The position numbers and the translations under genes are program-made. The notes under the pieces are model-generated. The model saw only the letters and a list, made by a program, of their open reading frames with translations. It searched no databases and had not been told where the DNA came from. Shown here in pieces: positions 26,863 through 35,850 of a stretch of 64,000 nt of DNA (positions within the stretch are counted from its first letter, which is position 1; each line of letters starts with the position of its first letter). The stretch is taken from NCBI GenBank assembly GCA_900766265.1, contig CAAFUS010000006.1, positions 124,001 to 188,000 on the forward strand. The letters run 5' to 3'. The DNA comes from Pseudomonadaceae bacterium (GTDB lineage: Bacteria > Pseudomonadota > Gammaproteobacteria > Pseudomonadales > Pseudomonadaceae).

Positions 26863-27471
26863 ATGATCAAGCTGACGCCGCGCCAATCGGAAATCCTAGC
26901 CTTCATCAAGAACTGCCTGGAAGAAAACGGCTATCCCCCGACCCGGGCTGAGATAGCTCAGGCCCTGGGCTTCAAGTCGCCCAACGCCGCCGAGGATCAC
27001 CTCAAGGCACTGGCCAAGAAAGGCGCGATCGAGATGACCCCCGGCGCCTCGCGCGGCATCCGCATCCCGGGGTTCGAAGCGGCCAGCGAAGAAGCCGGCC
27101 TGCCGATCATCGGCCGTGTGGCAGCAGGAGCCCCAATCCTGGCCCAGCAGCATGTCGAGGAATCCTGTCAGATCGATCCTACGTTTTTCCACCCGCGTGC
27201 CGATTACCTGTTGCGGGTACGCGGCATGAGCATGAAGGACGTCGGGATTTTCGACGGCGACCTGCTTGCCGTGCATACCACCCGCGAAGCCCGCAACGGC
27301 CAGATTGTCGTCGCCCGCGTCGGTGACGAGGTGACCGTCAAGCGCCTCAAGCGCGACGGCAAGAAGGTCTGGCTTCTTGCGGAAAATCCTGAGTTCGCGC
27401 CGATCGAAGTCGACCTCGAACATCAGGAACTGGTCATCGAAGGCCTGAGTGTCGGCGTGATTCGCCGCTGA
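26863..27471 (+). CDS. lexA: SOS repressor LexA
   Basis: Represses DNA-damage genes and cleaves itself when RecA filaments form. It has 202 residues. The winged helix DNA-binding domain covers 1-70 (LTPRQSEILAFIKNCLEENGYPPTRAEIAQALGF). The cleavage site is A88-G89 (VAAGAP), and the catalytic pair is S123 in GMSMKD and K160 in TVKRLK. Two LexA boxes precede it, showing autoregulation, and sulA follows after 9 bp in the same operon, as in Pseudomonas. All residues needed for autoproteolysis are present. Confidence 0.98.
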   Translation: MIKLTPRQSEILAFIKNCLEENGYPPTRAEIAQALGFKSPNAAEDHLKALAKKGAIEMTPGASRGIRIPGFEAASEEAGLPIIGRVAAGAPILAQQHVEESCQIDPTFFHPRADYLLRVRGMSMKDVGIFDGDLLAVHTTREARNGQIVVARVGDEVTVKRLKRDGKKVWLLAENPEFAPIEVDLEHQELVIEGLSVGVIRR

Positions 27472-27480
27472 GGAGAAACC

Positions 27481-27957
27481 ATGCAGTACCAGAGCATCCC
27501 ATCGCGCTCACAACTGTCGCTATTCGAGGGCTTCCTCGCCCACCACATGGCGCCCTTCTCGGCGCTGCCGCAGCTCAAGCACAACGAGCCCGAACCCGAA
27601 GGGCTCAGCGAGATGAGCCTGAGCGGAAGCAATGCGCATTGCCGGTTATTGCTGGCGCCGATCCTGCGGGACCTGAGCGAGGCGGCCGACAGCCGGTGGC
27701 TGACGCTGATCGCACCACCGACGGTACTGACGCAGGAATGGCTAAAGGAAAGCGGGCTCAACCGCGAGCGTATTCTGCTGCTGCAACCGAGCGGCACGCA
27801 CAACGCGCTCGATCTGGCTTGCAAGGCGCTGGTTTCAGGCTGCAGCCATACTGTGATCAGCTGGCTCGGAAAACTCGACGGTGCCGCACGACTCAAGCTG
27901 CGCGCCGCGGCACGTAAGGGAGGCGCCCAAAGCCTCAACATCAGGCTGGGCCAGTAA
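27481..27957 (+). CDS. sulA: SOS cell-division inhibitor SulA
   Basis: A 158-residue cytoplasmic protein that blocks FtsZ polymerisation during the SOS response. The central SulA/ImuA-like core includes LTLIAPPTVLTQEWLKESGLNRERILLLQP, and a C-terminal amphipathic segment SHTVISWLGKLDGAARLKLRAAARKGGAQSLNIRLG is well matched. It lies 9 bp after lexA under the same two LexA boxes. It converges with a small gene downstream. Confidence 0.93.
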   Translation: MQYQSIPSRSQLSLFEGFLAHHMAPFSALPQLKHNEPEPEGLSEMSLSGSNAHCRLLLAPILRDLSEAADSRWLTLIAPPTVLTQEWLKESGLNRERILLLQPSGTHNALDLACKALVSGCSHTVISWLGKLDGAARLKLRAAARKGGAQSLNIRLGQ

Positions 27958-27995
27958 CAAACCCCGTCAGCACAAGGACGTGCCGACCCAATACC

Positions 27996-28232
27996 TCAGT
28001 GCAGGACCCGCGACACCTCTTCTTCCCGCTCCAACTCCCCTTCCGACATCCGCCCCGCCATTTGCACGCCGACATTGATCATCGCCTTGGCAACTTCAAC
28101 GTGCTGACCTTGCAGGAAGAGTTTCGCGTCGCTGGAAAAATCCAGCGTAAGCAGCGCTTCTTCGTCGTCCGCGCGGCGGAGGACGATGCGCCCGTCAGGC
28201 AGTTCGACGATTTCGAGAAAAGACGTAGGCAT
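27996..28232 (-). CDS. Small conserved hypothetical protein
   Basis: A 78-residue protein starting MPTSFLEIVELPDGRIVLRRADDEE, preceded by a good GGAGG. A start 15 bp upstream is possible but less well placed. It is acidic, with a beta-rich N-terminus, a helical middle (DAKLFLQGQHVEVAKAMINVGVQMAG) and a charged tail. I recognise it only as the conserved small gene found beside sulA in Pseudomonas. No function, signal peptide or membrane helix can be claimed. It is 75 bp downstream of the DUF6586 gene on the same strand. Confidence 0.8.
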   Translation of the reverse strand: MPTSFLEIVELPDGRIVLRRADDEEALLTLDFSSDAKLFLQGQHVEVAKAMINVGVQMAGRMSEGELEREEEVSRVLH

Positions 28233-28307
28233 GAGATCACCCTCCATGAAAGGGCACATTGTACCAGCCGAGCACAATCGCCACAGGCTTGCCTGGCAGA
28301 AGAGGCC

Positions 28308-28832
28308 TCAGCATTCAGTCATCGATTCGCGAAAACGCAGGGCCAGCCGCTTGAGATCCTGCCGCCAGGCCTCGACCTCGTCGCGCGTCAGGCCAGGTGC
28401 TTCGGACGCCTCGTCGTCGCTGACCACCTCGATCAAGGGGGTACGCGGATCGACCTTGGCCTTGGTCGGCGCTTGCGGAGGCCGGAACAGCGCCGCGTAG
28501 GCGGCCAACAACTGCCCGAGCCAGGTTTCCGGCTGGCTTGCCAGCTCGACCAATTCGCCCCGCTCCGGGCTCGGATAGGCTTCCAGCGAACCGGGCGTGA
28601 GCATCGCCTCCACCTGCGGAGCGCCGGCATCGGCCGAGCGGTAATAGCCCGCGATCTCGTGACAAAGCCCCAACAAGGCCCCGTACAGGTGGAAGACGCA
28701 GGCTTCGCGCTCGGCCTGGATCAGGCCCTGGGCGCTCATCGATCCGCCCTGCTCGCTCTGGCGCCAGCTCTCCAGCGACAGACCGGCAAAGTAGATCTTC
28801 TGATTGGTTCGGGTATAGAGCTCGTGGGCCAT
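28308..28832 (-). CDS. DUF6586-type conserved hypothetical protein
   Basis: A 174-residue predicted cytoplasmic, helical protein. It begins MAHELYTRTNQKIYFAGLSLESWRQ, preceded by GGAGAA, the expected N-terminus; a longer open frame upstream overlaps topA and has no support. The ORF contains EREACVFHLYGALLGLCHEIAGYY and ends EAWRQDLKRLALRFRESMTEC. It lies 110 bp after topA, and this position is conserved in Pseudomonas. No enzymatic motif is visible and no function is assigned. Confidence 0.82.
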   Translation of the reverse strand: MAHELYTRTNQKIYFAGLSLESWRQSEQGGSMSAQGLIQAEREACVFHLYGALLGLCHEIAGYYRSADAGAPQVEAMLTPGSLEAYPSPERGELVELASQPETWLGQLLAAYAALFRPPQAPTKAKVDPRTPLIEVVSDDEASEAPGLTRDEVEAWRQDLKRLALRFRESMTEC

Positions 28833-28942
28833 GGCGTTCTCCGCGACAGGGATCGAAACCAGCATGATCGGGCGGCGCCCGGACGGCAAGCGATGAAGGC
28901 TGAAGGCAGCCGCCGCCGGGCGGCTGACTTCTTCAGGAAGCG

Positions 28943-31546
28943 TTAGCGCTTGTCCTCGACCTTCCACTTGCCGCCTTCGTAGAAAGCACGCCAGCCGGTC
29001 GGTTTGCCCTCGACCTCGGTCTGCACGTATTGCTCCTTGGTCTTGCGGCTGAAGCGGATCACCGCAGAGCGCCCCTCCGGGTCCTTCTGGGGCGCCTCGA
29101 GCAGGAAGTGGTACTTCGGATCGATCTCGTCCTTGTGCGGCAGCAATTCGACCACCAGCGGCGCACGGGTTTCGCGGTTCTTCGGGAACTGGCTGGCGGC
29201 CAGGAACAGCCCGGAAGCACCGTCGCGCAGGACGTAGGTGTCGTCGACCTTCTCGCATTTGAGCTCGGGCATTTTCACCGCATCCATCTTCGGCGGGGCC
29301 GGCTCGCCATTCTTCAGCAACTTACGGGTGTTCTTGCACTCGGCGTTGGTGCAGCCGAAGAACTTGCCGAAGCGTCCGGTCTTGAGCTGCATCTCGCTAC
29401 CGCACTTGTCGCATTCCAGGCTCGGACCTTCGTAGCCCTTGATGCGGTACTGCCCTTCCTCGATCTCGTAGCCGGAGCAGTCTGGGTTGTTGCCGCAGAT
29501 GTGCAGCTTGTGCTTTTCGTCCAGCAGATAAGCATCCATCGCCGTGCTGCAGATCGGGCAGCGATGCTTGCCCAGCAACACCCGCGACTCCGATTCGCCC
29601 TCATCATCGGCCGCGATCTCGTCACCGGGGATCAGGTTGACCGTCGACTTGCAGCGCTCCTTCGGTGGCAAGCTGTAGCCGGAGCAGCCCAGGAACACGC
29701 CGGTGGATGCGGTACGGATCATCATCGGTCGTCCGCAGACCTTGCAGGGAATGTCTGTCAGCGTCGGCAGGTTGGCCCTCATGCCACCCTCGCCGCTTTC
29801 CGCCGCCTCCAGCTTGCTGCGGAAATCACCATAGAACTCATCGAGCAGGTGCTTCCACTCGCGCTCGCCCTGGGCGACGTCGTCCAGGTTTTCCTCCATG
29901 GCCGCGGTGAACCCGTAGTCCATCAGGTTGTTGAAGCTCTCGGAAAGGCGCTCGGTGACGATATCGCCCATCTTCTCCGAGTAGAACCGCCGGTTATGCA
30001 GCGAGACGTAGCCTCTGTCCTGGATGGTCGAGATGATCGCCGCGTAGGTGGACGGCCGGCCGATGCCCCGTTTCTCCATCTCCTTGACCAGGCTGGCTTC
30101 GGAATAGCGCGCCGGAGGCTTGGTGAAATGCTGGCTCGGATCGAGCTTGAGCAAGGTCATGGCATCGCCCTGCTTCATCTCCGGCAGCACATCGTCCTCC
30201 CCGGATTTACTCTGCTGCGGCATGACCCGGGTGTAACCGTCGAACTTGAGGATACGTCCCTTGGCACGCAGCTCGAAATCAGCGGCCGCAACCGTGACGC
30301 TGGTGGACAGGTACTCGGCAGGCGGCATCTGGCATGCCACGAACTGGCGCCAGATCAGGTCGTACAACCGCTCGGCATCGCGCTCCATGCCCGAAAGCTG
30401 GTTCGGCCGCAGGTTCACGTCGGAGGGGCGGATGGCCTCGTGGGCTTCCTGCGCACCTTCCTTGCTGGAGTAGAAGTTCGGTTTCTCCGGCAGGTACTGG
30501 GATCCGAACTCGCTTTCGATGAAACCCCTGGCCATGGCGAGGGCGTCTGCCGAGAGGTTGGTCGAGTCGGTACGCATGTAGGTGATGTAACCGGCCTCGT
30601 ACAGACGCTGGGCCATCATCATGGTCTTCTTCACGCCAAAGCCGAGGCGATTGCTTGCTGCCTGCTGCAGCGTGGAAGTGATGAAAGGTGCCGAAGGACG
30701 GCTGCTGGTGGGCTTGTCCTCGCGCTTGACGACGCTGTAGCTGGCGCTCTTGAGCTTTTCCAGCGCCGCGTTGGCCTGGGCCTCGTTGAGCGGCTTGAAG
30801 GCTTCGCCATTCTGCCGCGCCACCTCGAAGCGCACCGCCGCCTTTTTCGCGGTCGCCAGATCGGCGTGGACTTCCCAGTACTCCTCGGGCACGAAAGCCC
30901 GGATCTCGCGTTCACGCTCGACCACCAGCTTCACCGCCACCGACTGCACGCGCCCGGCCGAAAGCCCGCGGGCGATCTTCTGCCAGAGCAACGGCGAGAC
31001 CATGTAACCGACGACACGGTCGAGGAAACGGCGGGCCTGCTGCGCATTGACGCGGTTGATGTCCAGGTCGCCGGGCTTGGAGAAGGCCTCCTGGATCGCC
31101 TTCTTGGTGATCTCGTTGAACACCACGCGCTTGTAGCGGCTGTCATCGCCACCGATGGATTCGCGCAGGTGCCAGGCGATGGCTTCCCCCTCACGGTCCA
31201 AGTCGGTTGCGAGATAAATGGTGTCGGCTTCCTTGGCCAGACGACGCAGCTCCTCGATCACCTTTTCCTTGCCCGGCAGGATCTCGTACTTGGCCTTCCA
31301 TCCCGCCTCGGGGTCGACACCCATGCGGGCGAAGAGCTGGCGCTTGGATTTTTCCTTCGGCGACAGGGCTGCGGTCTCGGCGCTCTTGGTGCGCTTGGCC
31401 GGCTCTTTGTTGGCAGTGCCCGAGCCGCTGGTGGGGAGGTCGCGGATGTGGCCGATACTCGACTTCACCACGTACTGGTTGCCCAAATACTTGTTGATGG
31501 TCTTGGCCTTGGCCGGTGATTCCACGATGACCAGCGATTTACCCAT
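28943..31546 (-). CDS. topA: DNA topoisomerase I
   Basis: Relaxes negative supercoils by single-strand passage. It has 867 residues from MGKSLVIVESPAKAKTINKYLG. An upstream in-frame extension is rejected because it crosses the promoter. The Toprim domain with ATDLDREGEAIAWHL lies near 115-130, the active-site tyrosine is Y323 in YMRTDST, and three C-terminal zinc-ribbon repeats begin near CKVCGRPM, CPICSTAMD and CDKCGSEM. The C-terminal tail FYEGGKWKVEDKR is the family end. It is followed by the DUF6586 gene and preceded by its own promoter. Confidence 0.97.
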   Translation of the reverse strand: MGKSLVIVESPAKAKTINKYLGNQYVVKSSIGHIRDLPTSGSGTANKEPAKRTKSAETAALSPKEKSKRQLFARMGVDPEAGWKAKYEILPGKEKVIEELRRLAKEADTIYLATDLDREGEAIAWHLRESIGGDDSRYKRVVFNEITKKAIQEAFSKPGDLDINRVNAQQARRFLDRVVGYMVSPLLWQKIARGLSAGRVQSVAVKLVVEREREIRAFVPEEYWEVHADLATAKKAAVRFEVARQNGEAFKPLNEAQANAALEKLKSASYSVVKREDKPTSSRPSAPFITSTLQQAASNRLGFGVKKTMMMAQRLYEAGYITYMRTDSTNLSADALAMARGFIESEFGSQYLPEKPNFYSSKEGAQEAHEAIRPSDVNLRPNQLSGMERDAERLYDLIWRQFVACQMPPAEYLSTSVTVAAADFELRAKGRILKFDGYTRVMPQQSKSGEDDVLPEMKQGDAMTLLKLDPSQHFTKPPARYSEASLVKEMEKRGIGRPSTYAAIISTIQDRGYVSLHNRRFYSEKMGDIVTERLSESFNNLMDYGFTAAMEENLDDVAQGEREWKHLLDEFYGDFRSKLEAAESGEGGMRANLPTLTDIPCKVCGRPMMIRTASTGVFLGCSGYSLPPKERCKSTVNLIPGDEIAADDEGESESRVLLGKHRCPICSTAMDAYLLDEKHKLHICGNNPDCSGYEIEEGQYRIKGYEGPSLECDKCGSEMQLKTGRFGKFFGCTNAECKNTRKLLKNGEPAPPKMDAVKMPELKCEKVDDTYVLRDGASGLFLAASQFPKNRETRAPLVVELLPHKDEIDPKYHFLLEAPQKDPEGRSAVIRFSRKTKEQYVQTEVEGKPTGWRAFYEGGKWKVEDKR

Positions 31547-31720
31547 GGAGAGGAGAGTTCCTGAATCGAGATGTGAAGGCGGTAGATGCCCGAACTGCAG
31601 TAAAGCAAACCGACGTCGGTGCGCAGCCTGAGCTGAAGCGACACGATGATGCCAGGATGCGAGGCCCTTCCGCGGGCGCCTGGGCAGGCATGGCGGATCA
31701 CGGAGCCACAAAAGCACCGC

Positions 31721-31750
31721 TATATATAGTGGCGACGAAGCCGAGGTCAA
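31721..31750 (-). promoter_or_regulatory. topA promoter candidate
   Basis: On the minus strand TTGACC (31745-31750) precedes an alternating TATATATA (31721-31728) at 16-18 bp. It would leave a leader of about 170 bases before topA. An unusually TA-rich -10 melts easily and could be supercoiling-sensitive, which would fit topA homeostasis; that is inference. No other feature is visible in 31547-31720. Confidence 0.5.
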
Positions 31751-31783
31751 GCGCATGGCCTGCCGAGCGCCCCGCCCCGTGTG

Positions 31784-32011
31784 TCAGAAACGGGACGGCT
31801 CGGCCTCGATCAGGGCGAAGCGCGGGACCGTCTCGCCATCGACCTCCACCGTCTCGATGAACATCGACAGCGGGCGAACCCAGAGGCCTTGTTCGCCATA
31901 CAGCGCCTGATAGAACACCAGGGCTTCCTCGGTCTCGGAGTGGCGGGCCACGGCGAAGACACGGTATTCGGGCCCCTTGTAATGGCGGTAGCGCCCGGGC
32001 TGTATCTGCAT
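31784..32011 (-). CDS. DUF1653 domain protein
   Basis: A 75-residue protein matching the DUF1653 family almost end to end: PGRYRHYKGPEYRVFAVARHSETEEALVFYQALYGEQGLWVRPLSMFIETVEVDG. Its conserved aromatic and charged residues give a small SH3-like beta barrel. Function is unknown. It lies between topA and fadA, in the conserved Pseudomonas order, downstream of the fadA terminator, and therefore needs its own promoter. Confidence 0.88.
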   Translation of the reverse strand: MQIQPGRYRHYKGPEYRVFAVARHSETEEALVFYQALYGEQGLWVRPLSMFIETVEVDGETVPRFALIEAEPSRF

Positions 32012-32022
32012 GTGCTGTCCTC

Positions 32023-32054
32023 AAAAAGAAAAACCGGGGCACGTGGCCCCGGTT
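32023..32054 (-). terminator. Rho-independent terminator of fadBA
   Basis: 9-bp stem AACCGGGGC/GCCCCGGTT with a 5-base loop, followed on the minus strand by TTTCTTTTT. It lies 18 bp beyond the fadA stop. Confidence 0.9.
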
Positions 32055-32072
32055 CCGGTCGACGATGCGCGA

Positions 32073-33248
32073 TCAGACGCGCTCGAATACCGTGGTGATC
32101 CCCTGGCCAAGGCCCACACACATGGTGGACACGCCCAGAGTACCGCCGTTCTGCTTCATCACGTTCAACAGGGTGCCAGAGATGCGCGCACCGGAGCAAC
32201 CGAACGGATGACCCAGGGCGATCGCGCCGCCGTGCAGGTTGACCTTCTGATCCATCTTGTCGAGCAGCTTGAGATCCTTGAGCACAGGCAGCGCCTGGGC
32301 CGCGAAGGCCTCGTTAAGCTCGACGAAGTCGATGTCGTCGATGGTCAGGCCGGCGCGCTTGAGCGCTTTCTGGGTGGACGGCACGGGGCCGTAACCCATG
32401 ATCGCCGGGTCAACGCCGGCAACGGCCATCGCGCGGATCACGGCCATCGGCTGGATGCCCAGGTCCTGTGCACGCTGCGCCGACATTACGATCATGCAGG
32501 ACGCGCCATCGGTGATCTGCGAGGAGGTACCGGCGGTCACGGTACCGCCCTTGGGATTGAACGCCGGCTTGAGCTGCGCGAGGCTCTCGAGCGTGGTCTC
32601 CGGACGAATGGTTTCGTCGTAGTCGAACATCTTCAGGAAGCCGTTCTCGTCATAGCCCTCCATCGGGATGATCTCATCCTTGAACTTGCCTTCGATGGTG
32701 GCCTTGTGGGCCAGGCGGTGGGAACGCTCACCGAACGCATCCTGCTGCTCGCGGGTGATGCCATGCATCTTGCCGAGCATTTCGGCGGTCAGACCCATCA
32801 TGCCGGACGCCTTGGCGGCGTGCAGGGACAGCTGCGGGTTCGGATCGACGCCGTGCATCATGCCGACGTGCCCCATGTGCTCGACGCCGCCGACGACGAA
32901 GACGTCGCCGTTGCCGGTCATGATCGCCTGTGCGGCGGTGTGCAGGGCGCTCATCGACGAACCGCACAGACGGCTCACGGTCTGACCGGCACTGGTATGC
33001 GGGATGCGAGTCAGCAGCGAGGCCATGCGGGCAATGTTCCAGCCCTGCTCCAGGGTCTGGTTGACACAGCCCCAGATCACGTCCTCGACCTCGGCCGGAT
33101 CGATTTTCGAATTGCGCGCCAGCAGGCTGTCGATCAGGTGCGCCGACAGGGTTTCGGCGCGAGTGTTGCGGTGCATGCCGCCCTTGGAACGGCCCATCGG
33201 GGTGCGGCCGAAGTCGACAATGACGACGTCTCTCGGATTCAGGCTCAT
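32073..33248 (-). CDS. fadA: 3-ketoacyl-CoA thiolase FadA
   Basis: Thiolase of the fatty-acid beta-oxidation complex, cleaving 3-ketoacyl-CoA to acetyl-CoA and a shortened acyl-CoA. It has 391 residues. The nucleophile cysteine lies in VSRLCGSSMSALHTAAQAI near residue 91, the histidine in ALGHPFGCSGAR and the second active cysteine in STMCVGLGQG near the end. It starts 18 bp after fadB and forms the alpha2-beta2 complex with it. Its expression is expected to be controlled by PsrA at the fadB promoter. Confidence 0.97.
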   Translation of the reverse strand: MSLNPRDVVIVDFGRTPMGRSKGGMHRNTRAETLSAHLIDSLLARNSKIDPAEVEDVIWGCVNQTLEQGWNIARMASLLTRIPHTSAGQTVSRLCGSSMSALHTAAQAIMTGNGDVFVVGGVEHMGHVGMMHGVDPNPQLSLHAAKASGMMGLTAEMLGKMHGITREQQDAFGERSHRLAHKATIEGKFKDEIIPMEGYDENGFLKMFDYDETIRPETTLESLAQLKPAFNPKGGTVTAGTSSQITDGASCMIVMSAQRAQDLGIQPMAVIRAMAVAGVDPAIMGYGPVPSTQKALKRAGLTIDDIDFVELNEAFAAQALPVLKDLKLLDKMDQKVNLHGGAIALGHPFGCSGARISGTLLNVMKQNGGTLGVSTMCVGLGQGITTVFERV

Positions 33249-33266
33249 ATTCTCGTTCTCGCTCGA

Positions 33267-35414
33267 TTAACCGTAGAAGCGCTGGCCGTTGGCGGCCATT
33301 TCACGCAGCTTGGCGGTCGGGTGGTACAGTGGGCCCAGGTCGGCGTATTTGTCGGCCAGCGCCACGAACTCGGCGACGCCGATCGAATCGATGTAGCGCA
33401 GCGCGCCCCCGCGGAAGGGAGGGAAGCCGATGCCGTAGATCAGGCCCATGTCGGCCTCGGCAGCCGTCTCGACGATCTTGTCTTCCAGGCAGCGTACGGT
33501 TTCCAGGCACAGCGGAATCATCATGAAGTTGATGATGTCCTCGTCGGTGACTTCACGCTGCTCGTAGACGATCGGAGCCAGCACGCTCTGCACGCTTTCG
33601 TCGACGACCTTCTTCGGCTTGCCGCGCTTGTCGGTCTCGTAGCTGTAGAAGCCCTTGCCGTTCTTCTGGCCCAGGCGGTTGGCGTCGTAGAGCGCATCGA
33701 CGGCGGTCTTGCGATCGTCTTTCATGCGGTCCGGGAAGCCCTCGGCCATCACGTCGCGGCCGTGGTGGCCGGTGTCCATGCCGACCACGTCCATCAGGTA
33801 GGCCGGGCCCATGGGCCAGCCGAACTTCTCCATCACCTTGTCGATGCGCACGAAATCGACGCCGGCGCTAACCAGGCGTGCGAAGCCGCCGAAGTACGGG
33901 AACAGCACGCGGTTGACCAAGAAGCCCGGGCAGTCGTTGACCACGACAGGGCTCTTGCCCATCTTCTTGGCGTAGGCGACGGTGGTCGCGATGGCGGTTT
34001 CGCTCGTCTTCTCGCCGCGAATCACCTCGACCAGGGGCATCATGTGCACCGGGTTGAAGAAGTGCATGCCGCAGAAGTTTTCCGGGCGCTTGAGCGCTTG
34101 GGCCAGTAGGCTGATCGAGATGGTCGAGGTGTTCGAGGCGATGATCGCGTCGTCGCGTACCAGGCCTTCCACTTCGGCCAGGACCGACTGCTTGATCTTC
34201 GGATTCTCGACCACCGCCTCGACGACGATGTCGACGTGGCCGAAGTCGCCGTAGGACATGGTCGGGCGGATGGCGTTGAGCGCCTCGGCCATCTTCGCCG
34301 GGGTCAGGCGGCCTTTCTCGACACGCTTGCCGAGCAGCTTGGACGCCTCGTTCAGGCCCATCTGGATACCCTCTTCACGGATATCCTTCATCAGGATCGG
34401 AGTGCCCTTCAGGGCGGACTGGTAGGCGATGCCGCCCCCCATGATGCCGGCGCCGAGCACCGCGGCGAGTTTGACCTCACGCGCCTGCTTGTCGTAAGCC
34501 TTGGCCTTCTTCTTCAGCTCCTGGTCGCTCAGGAACAGGCCGACCAGGCTTTGTGCAACGGAGGTCTTGGCGAGCTTGACGAAACCCGCGGCCTCGACTT
34601 CCAGCGCCTTGTCGCGACCGAAGCTGGCCGCCTTCTGGATGGTCTTGATCGCCTCGACCGGGGCTGGGTAGTTCGGGCCCGCCTGGCCAGCGACGAAACC
34701 CTTGGAGGTCTCGAAGGCCATCATCTGTTCGATGGGGTTGAGCTTGAGCTTCTCGAGCTTGGGCTGGCGCTTGGCCTTGAAGTCCAGCTCGCCGGAGATG
34801 GCACGCTTGACCAGATCAAGCGCCGCTTCGTGCAGCTTCTCGGGCGCCACGACCGCGTCGACGGCGCCTACCTTCATCGCGTCTTCGGCACGGTTTTCCT
34901 TGCCGGAGGCGATCCACTCGACGGCGTTGTCCACACCGATCAGGCGCGGCAGACGCACGGTCCCGCCGAAGCCCGGGTAGATACCCAGTTTGACTTCCGG
35001 CAGGCCGACCTTGGCGGTAGCGGACATCACGCGGTAGTCGGCGGCCAGGCACATCTCGAAACCGCCGCCCAGGGCGATGCCATTGATGGCGGCGACGGTG
35101 GGCACGCCCAGGTCTTCGAAGTCGCTGAAGATCTTGTTGGCTTCGAGGTTGCCGGCGACCAGCTCCTCGTCGGGCATTTTGAAGTTGTCGACGAACTCGG
35201 TGATATCGGCACCGACGATGAAGACGTCCTTGCCGCTGCTGACGATTACGCCTTTGACGGAAGTGTCTGCCTTGATGGCATCCACGGCCTGACGGAGTTC
35301 GTTAAGAGTGAGGCTATTGAATTTATTGACGGACTCACCCTTGAGGTCGAAATTCAATTCGACGATGCCGCTCTCAAGAGCCTTAACCGTGATGGCTTTA
35401 CCTTCGTAAATCAT
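33267..35414 (-). CDS. fadB: Fatty oxidation complex alpha subunit FadB
   Basis: Multifunctional enzyme with enoyl-CoA hydratase, isomerase and 3-hydroxyacyl-CoA dehydrogenase activity. It has 715 residues, the usual length, from MIYEGKAITVKALES, preceded by GGAG; upstream frame is intergenic. The N-terminal crotonase domain (to about 190) has GGGFEMCLAADYRVM and GIYPGFGGTVRLPRL. The central NAD-binding domain has GAGIMGGGIAYQSAL, and the dehydrogenase catalytic region includes GMHFFNPVHMMPLVEVI. The C-terminus ends NGQRFYG. It is the first gene of fadBA. Confidence 0.97.
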   Translation of the reverse strand: MIYEGKAITVKALESGIVELNFDLKGESVNKFNSLTLNELRQAVDAIKADTSVKGVIVSSGKDVFIVGADITEFVDNFKMPDEELVAGNLEANKIFSDFEDLGVPTVAAINGIALGGGFEMCLAADYRVMSATAKVGLPEVKLGIYPGFGGTVRLPRLIGVDNAVEWIASGKENRAEDAMKVGAVDAVVAPEKLHEAALDLVKRAISGELDFKAKRQPKLEKLKLNPIEQMMAFETSKGFVAGQAGPNYPAPVEAIKTIQKAASFGRDKALEVEAAGFVKLAKTSVAQSLVGLFLSDQELKKKAKAYDKQAREVKLAAVLGAGIMGGGIAYQSALKGTPILMKDIREEGIQMGLNEASKLLGKRVEKGRLTPAKMAEALNAIRPTMSYGDFGHVDIVVEAVVENPKIKQSVLAEVEGLVRDDAIIASNTSTISISLLAQALKRPENFCGMHFFNPVHMMPLVEVIRGEKTSETAIATTVAYAKKMGKSPVVVNDCPGFLVNRVLFPYFGGFARLVSAGVDFVRIDKVMEKFGWPMGPAYLMDVVGMDTGHHGRDVMAEGFPDRMKDDRKTAVDALYDANRLGQKNGKGFYSYETDKRGKPKKVVDESVQSVLAPIVYEQREVTDEDIINFMMIPLCLETVRCLEDKIVETAAEADMGLIYGIGFPPFRGGALRYIDSIGVAEFVALADKYADLGPLYHPTAKLREMAANGQRFYG

Positions 35415-35850
35415 CAACTGATCTCCACGGTATGGAAGCTGAACGTTACGCGTCGCTCGTCGCCCGGCCACCTGGCCATCCGCCGTGACGCTACGGATAC
35501 GACACCCACCGACACGATAGTCGGGCATGAACCGGGTCTCTGCGCAGGCAAACACTCGATTCATACGCCCGTTTGATTTGGGTGCGCACACCTTCAGGGA
35601 AAAGCGTTGCCTTGTCAATTGGCCGACCGTAGCAGCGGTTGTCGGGCCCGCCGCGTAGGCGCCTGGGGCCCGTACAGCGCGCGCCCAGGCAAGTAATGAC
35701 CGACCATTCACGCCTCGACAGACCTCATTCGACTGATCGATGAGCGAGCCGGGTAAACTCGCCCAATCGCCGGTCTATGTCCCATGAGACATGACCCGGA
35801 TCCGTTTCCACTGCCCCGCTGCACCTGCAGCCGCCCTGCCCGGAGTACCC
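35415..35850. promoter_or_regulatory. fadB upstream region with a candidate double PsrA site
   Basis: A 436-bp divergent gap between fadB and the oligopeptidase gene. On the minus strand at 35549-35575 there are two adjacent near-matches to the PsrA consensus: CAAAC-GGGC-GTATG and GAATC-GAGT-GTTTG, each with one mismatch and sharing one G. They lie 135-161 bp upstream of the fadB ATG. Known PsrA control of fadBA in Pseudomonas makes this a plausible operator. I could not identify a convincing -10/-35 pair. The remainder, including 35580-35780, shows nothing recognisable. Confidence 0.45.

Noticed and set aside
29030..31519. 829-codon open frame on the plus strand opposite topA
   Set aside because: It is the shadow of the high-GC topA gene: residues mirror its codon bias, no ribosome site or domain fits, and topA is certain.
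32010..34109. 699-codon plus-strand frame opposite fadA/fadB
   Set aside because: Antisense shadow of two intact, well-known genes in GC-rich DNA.
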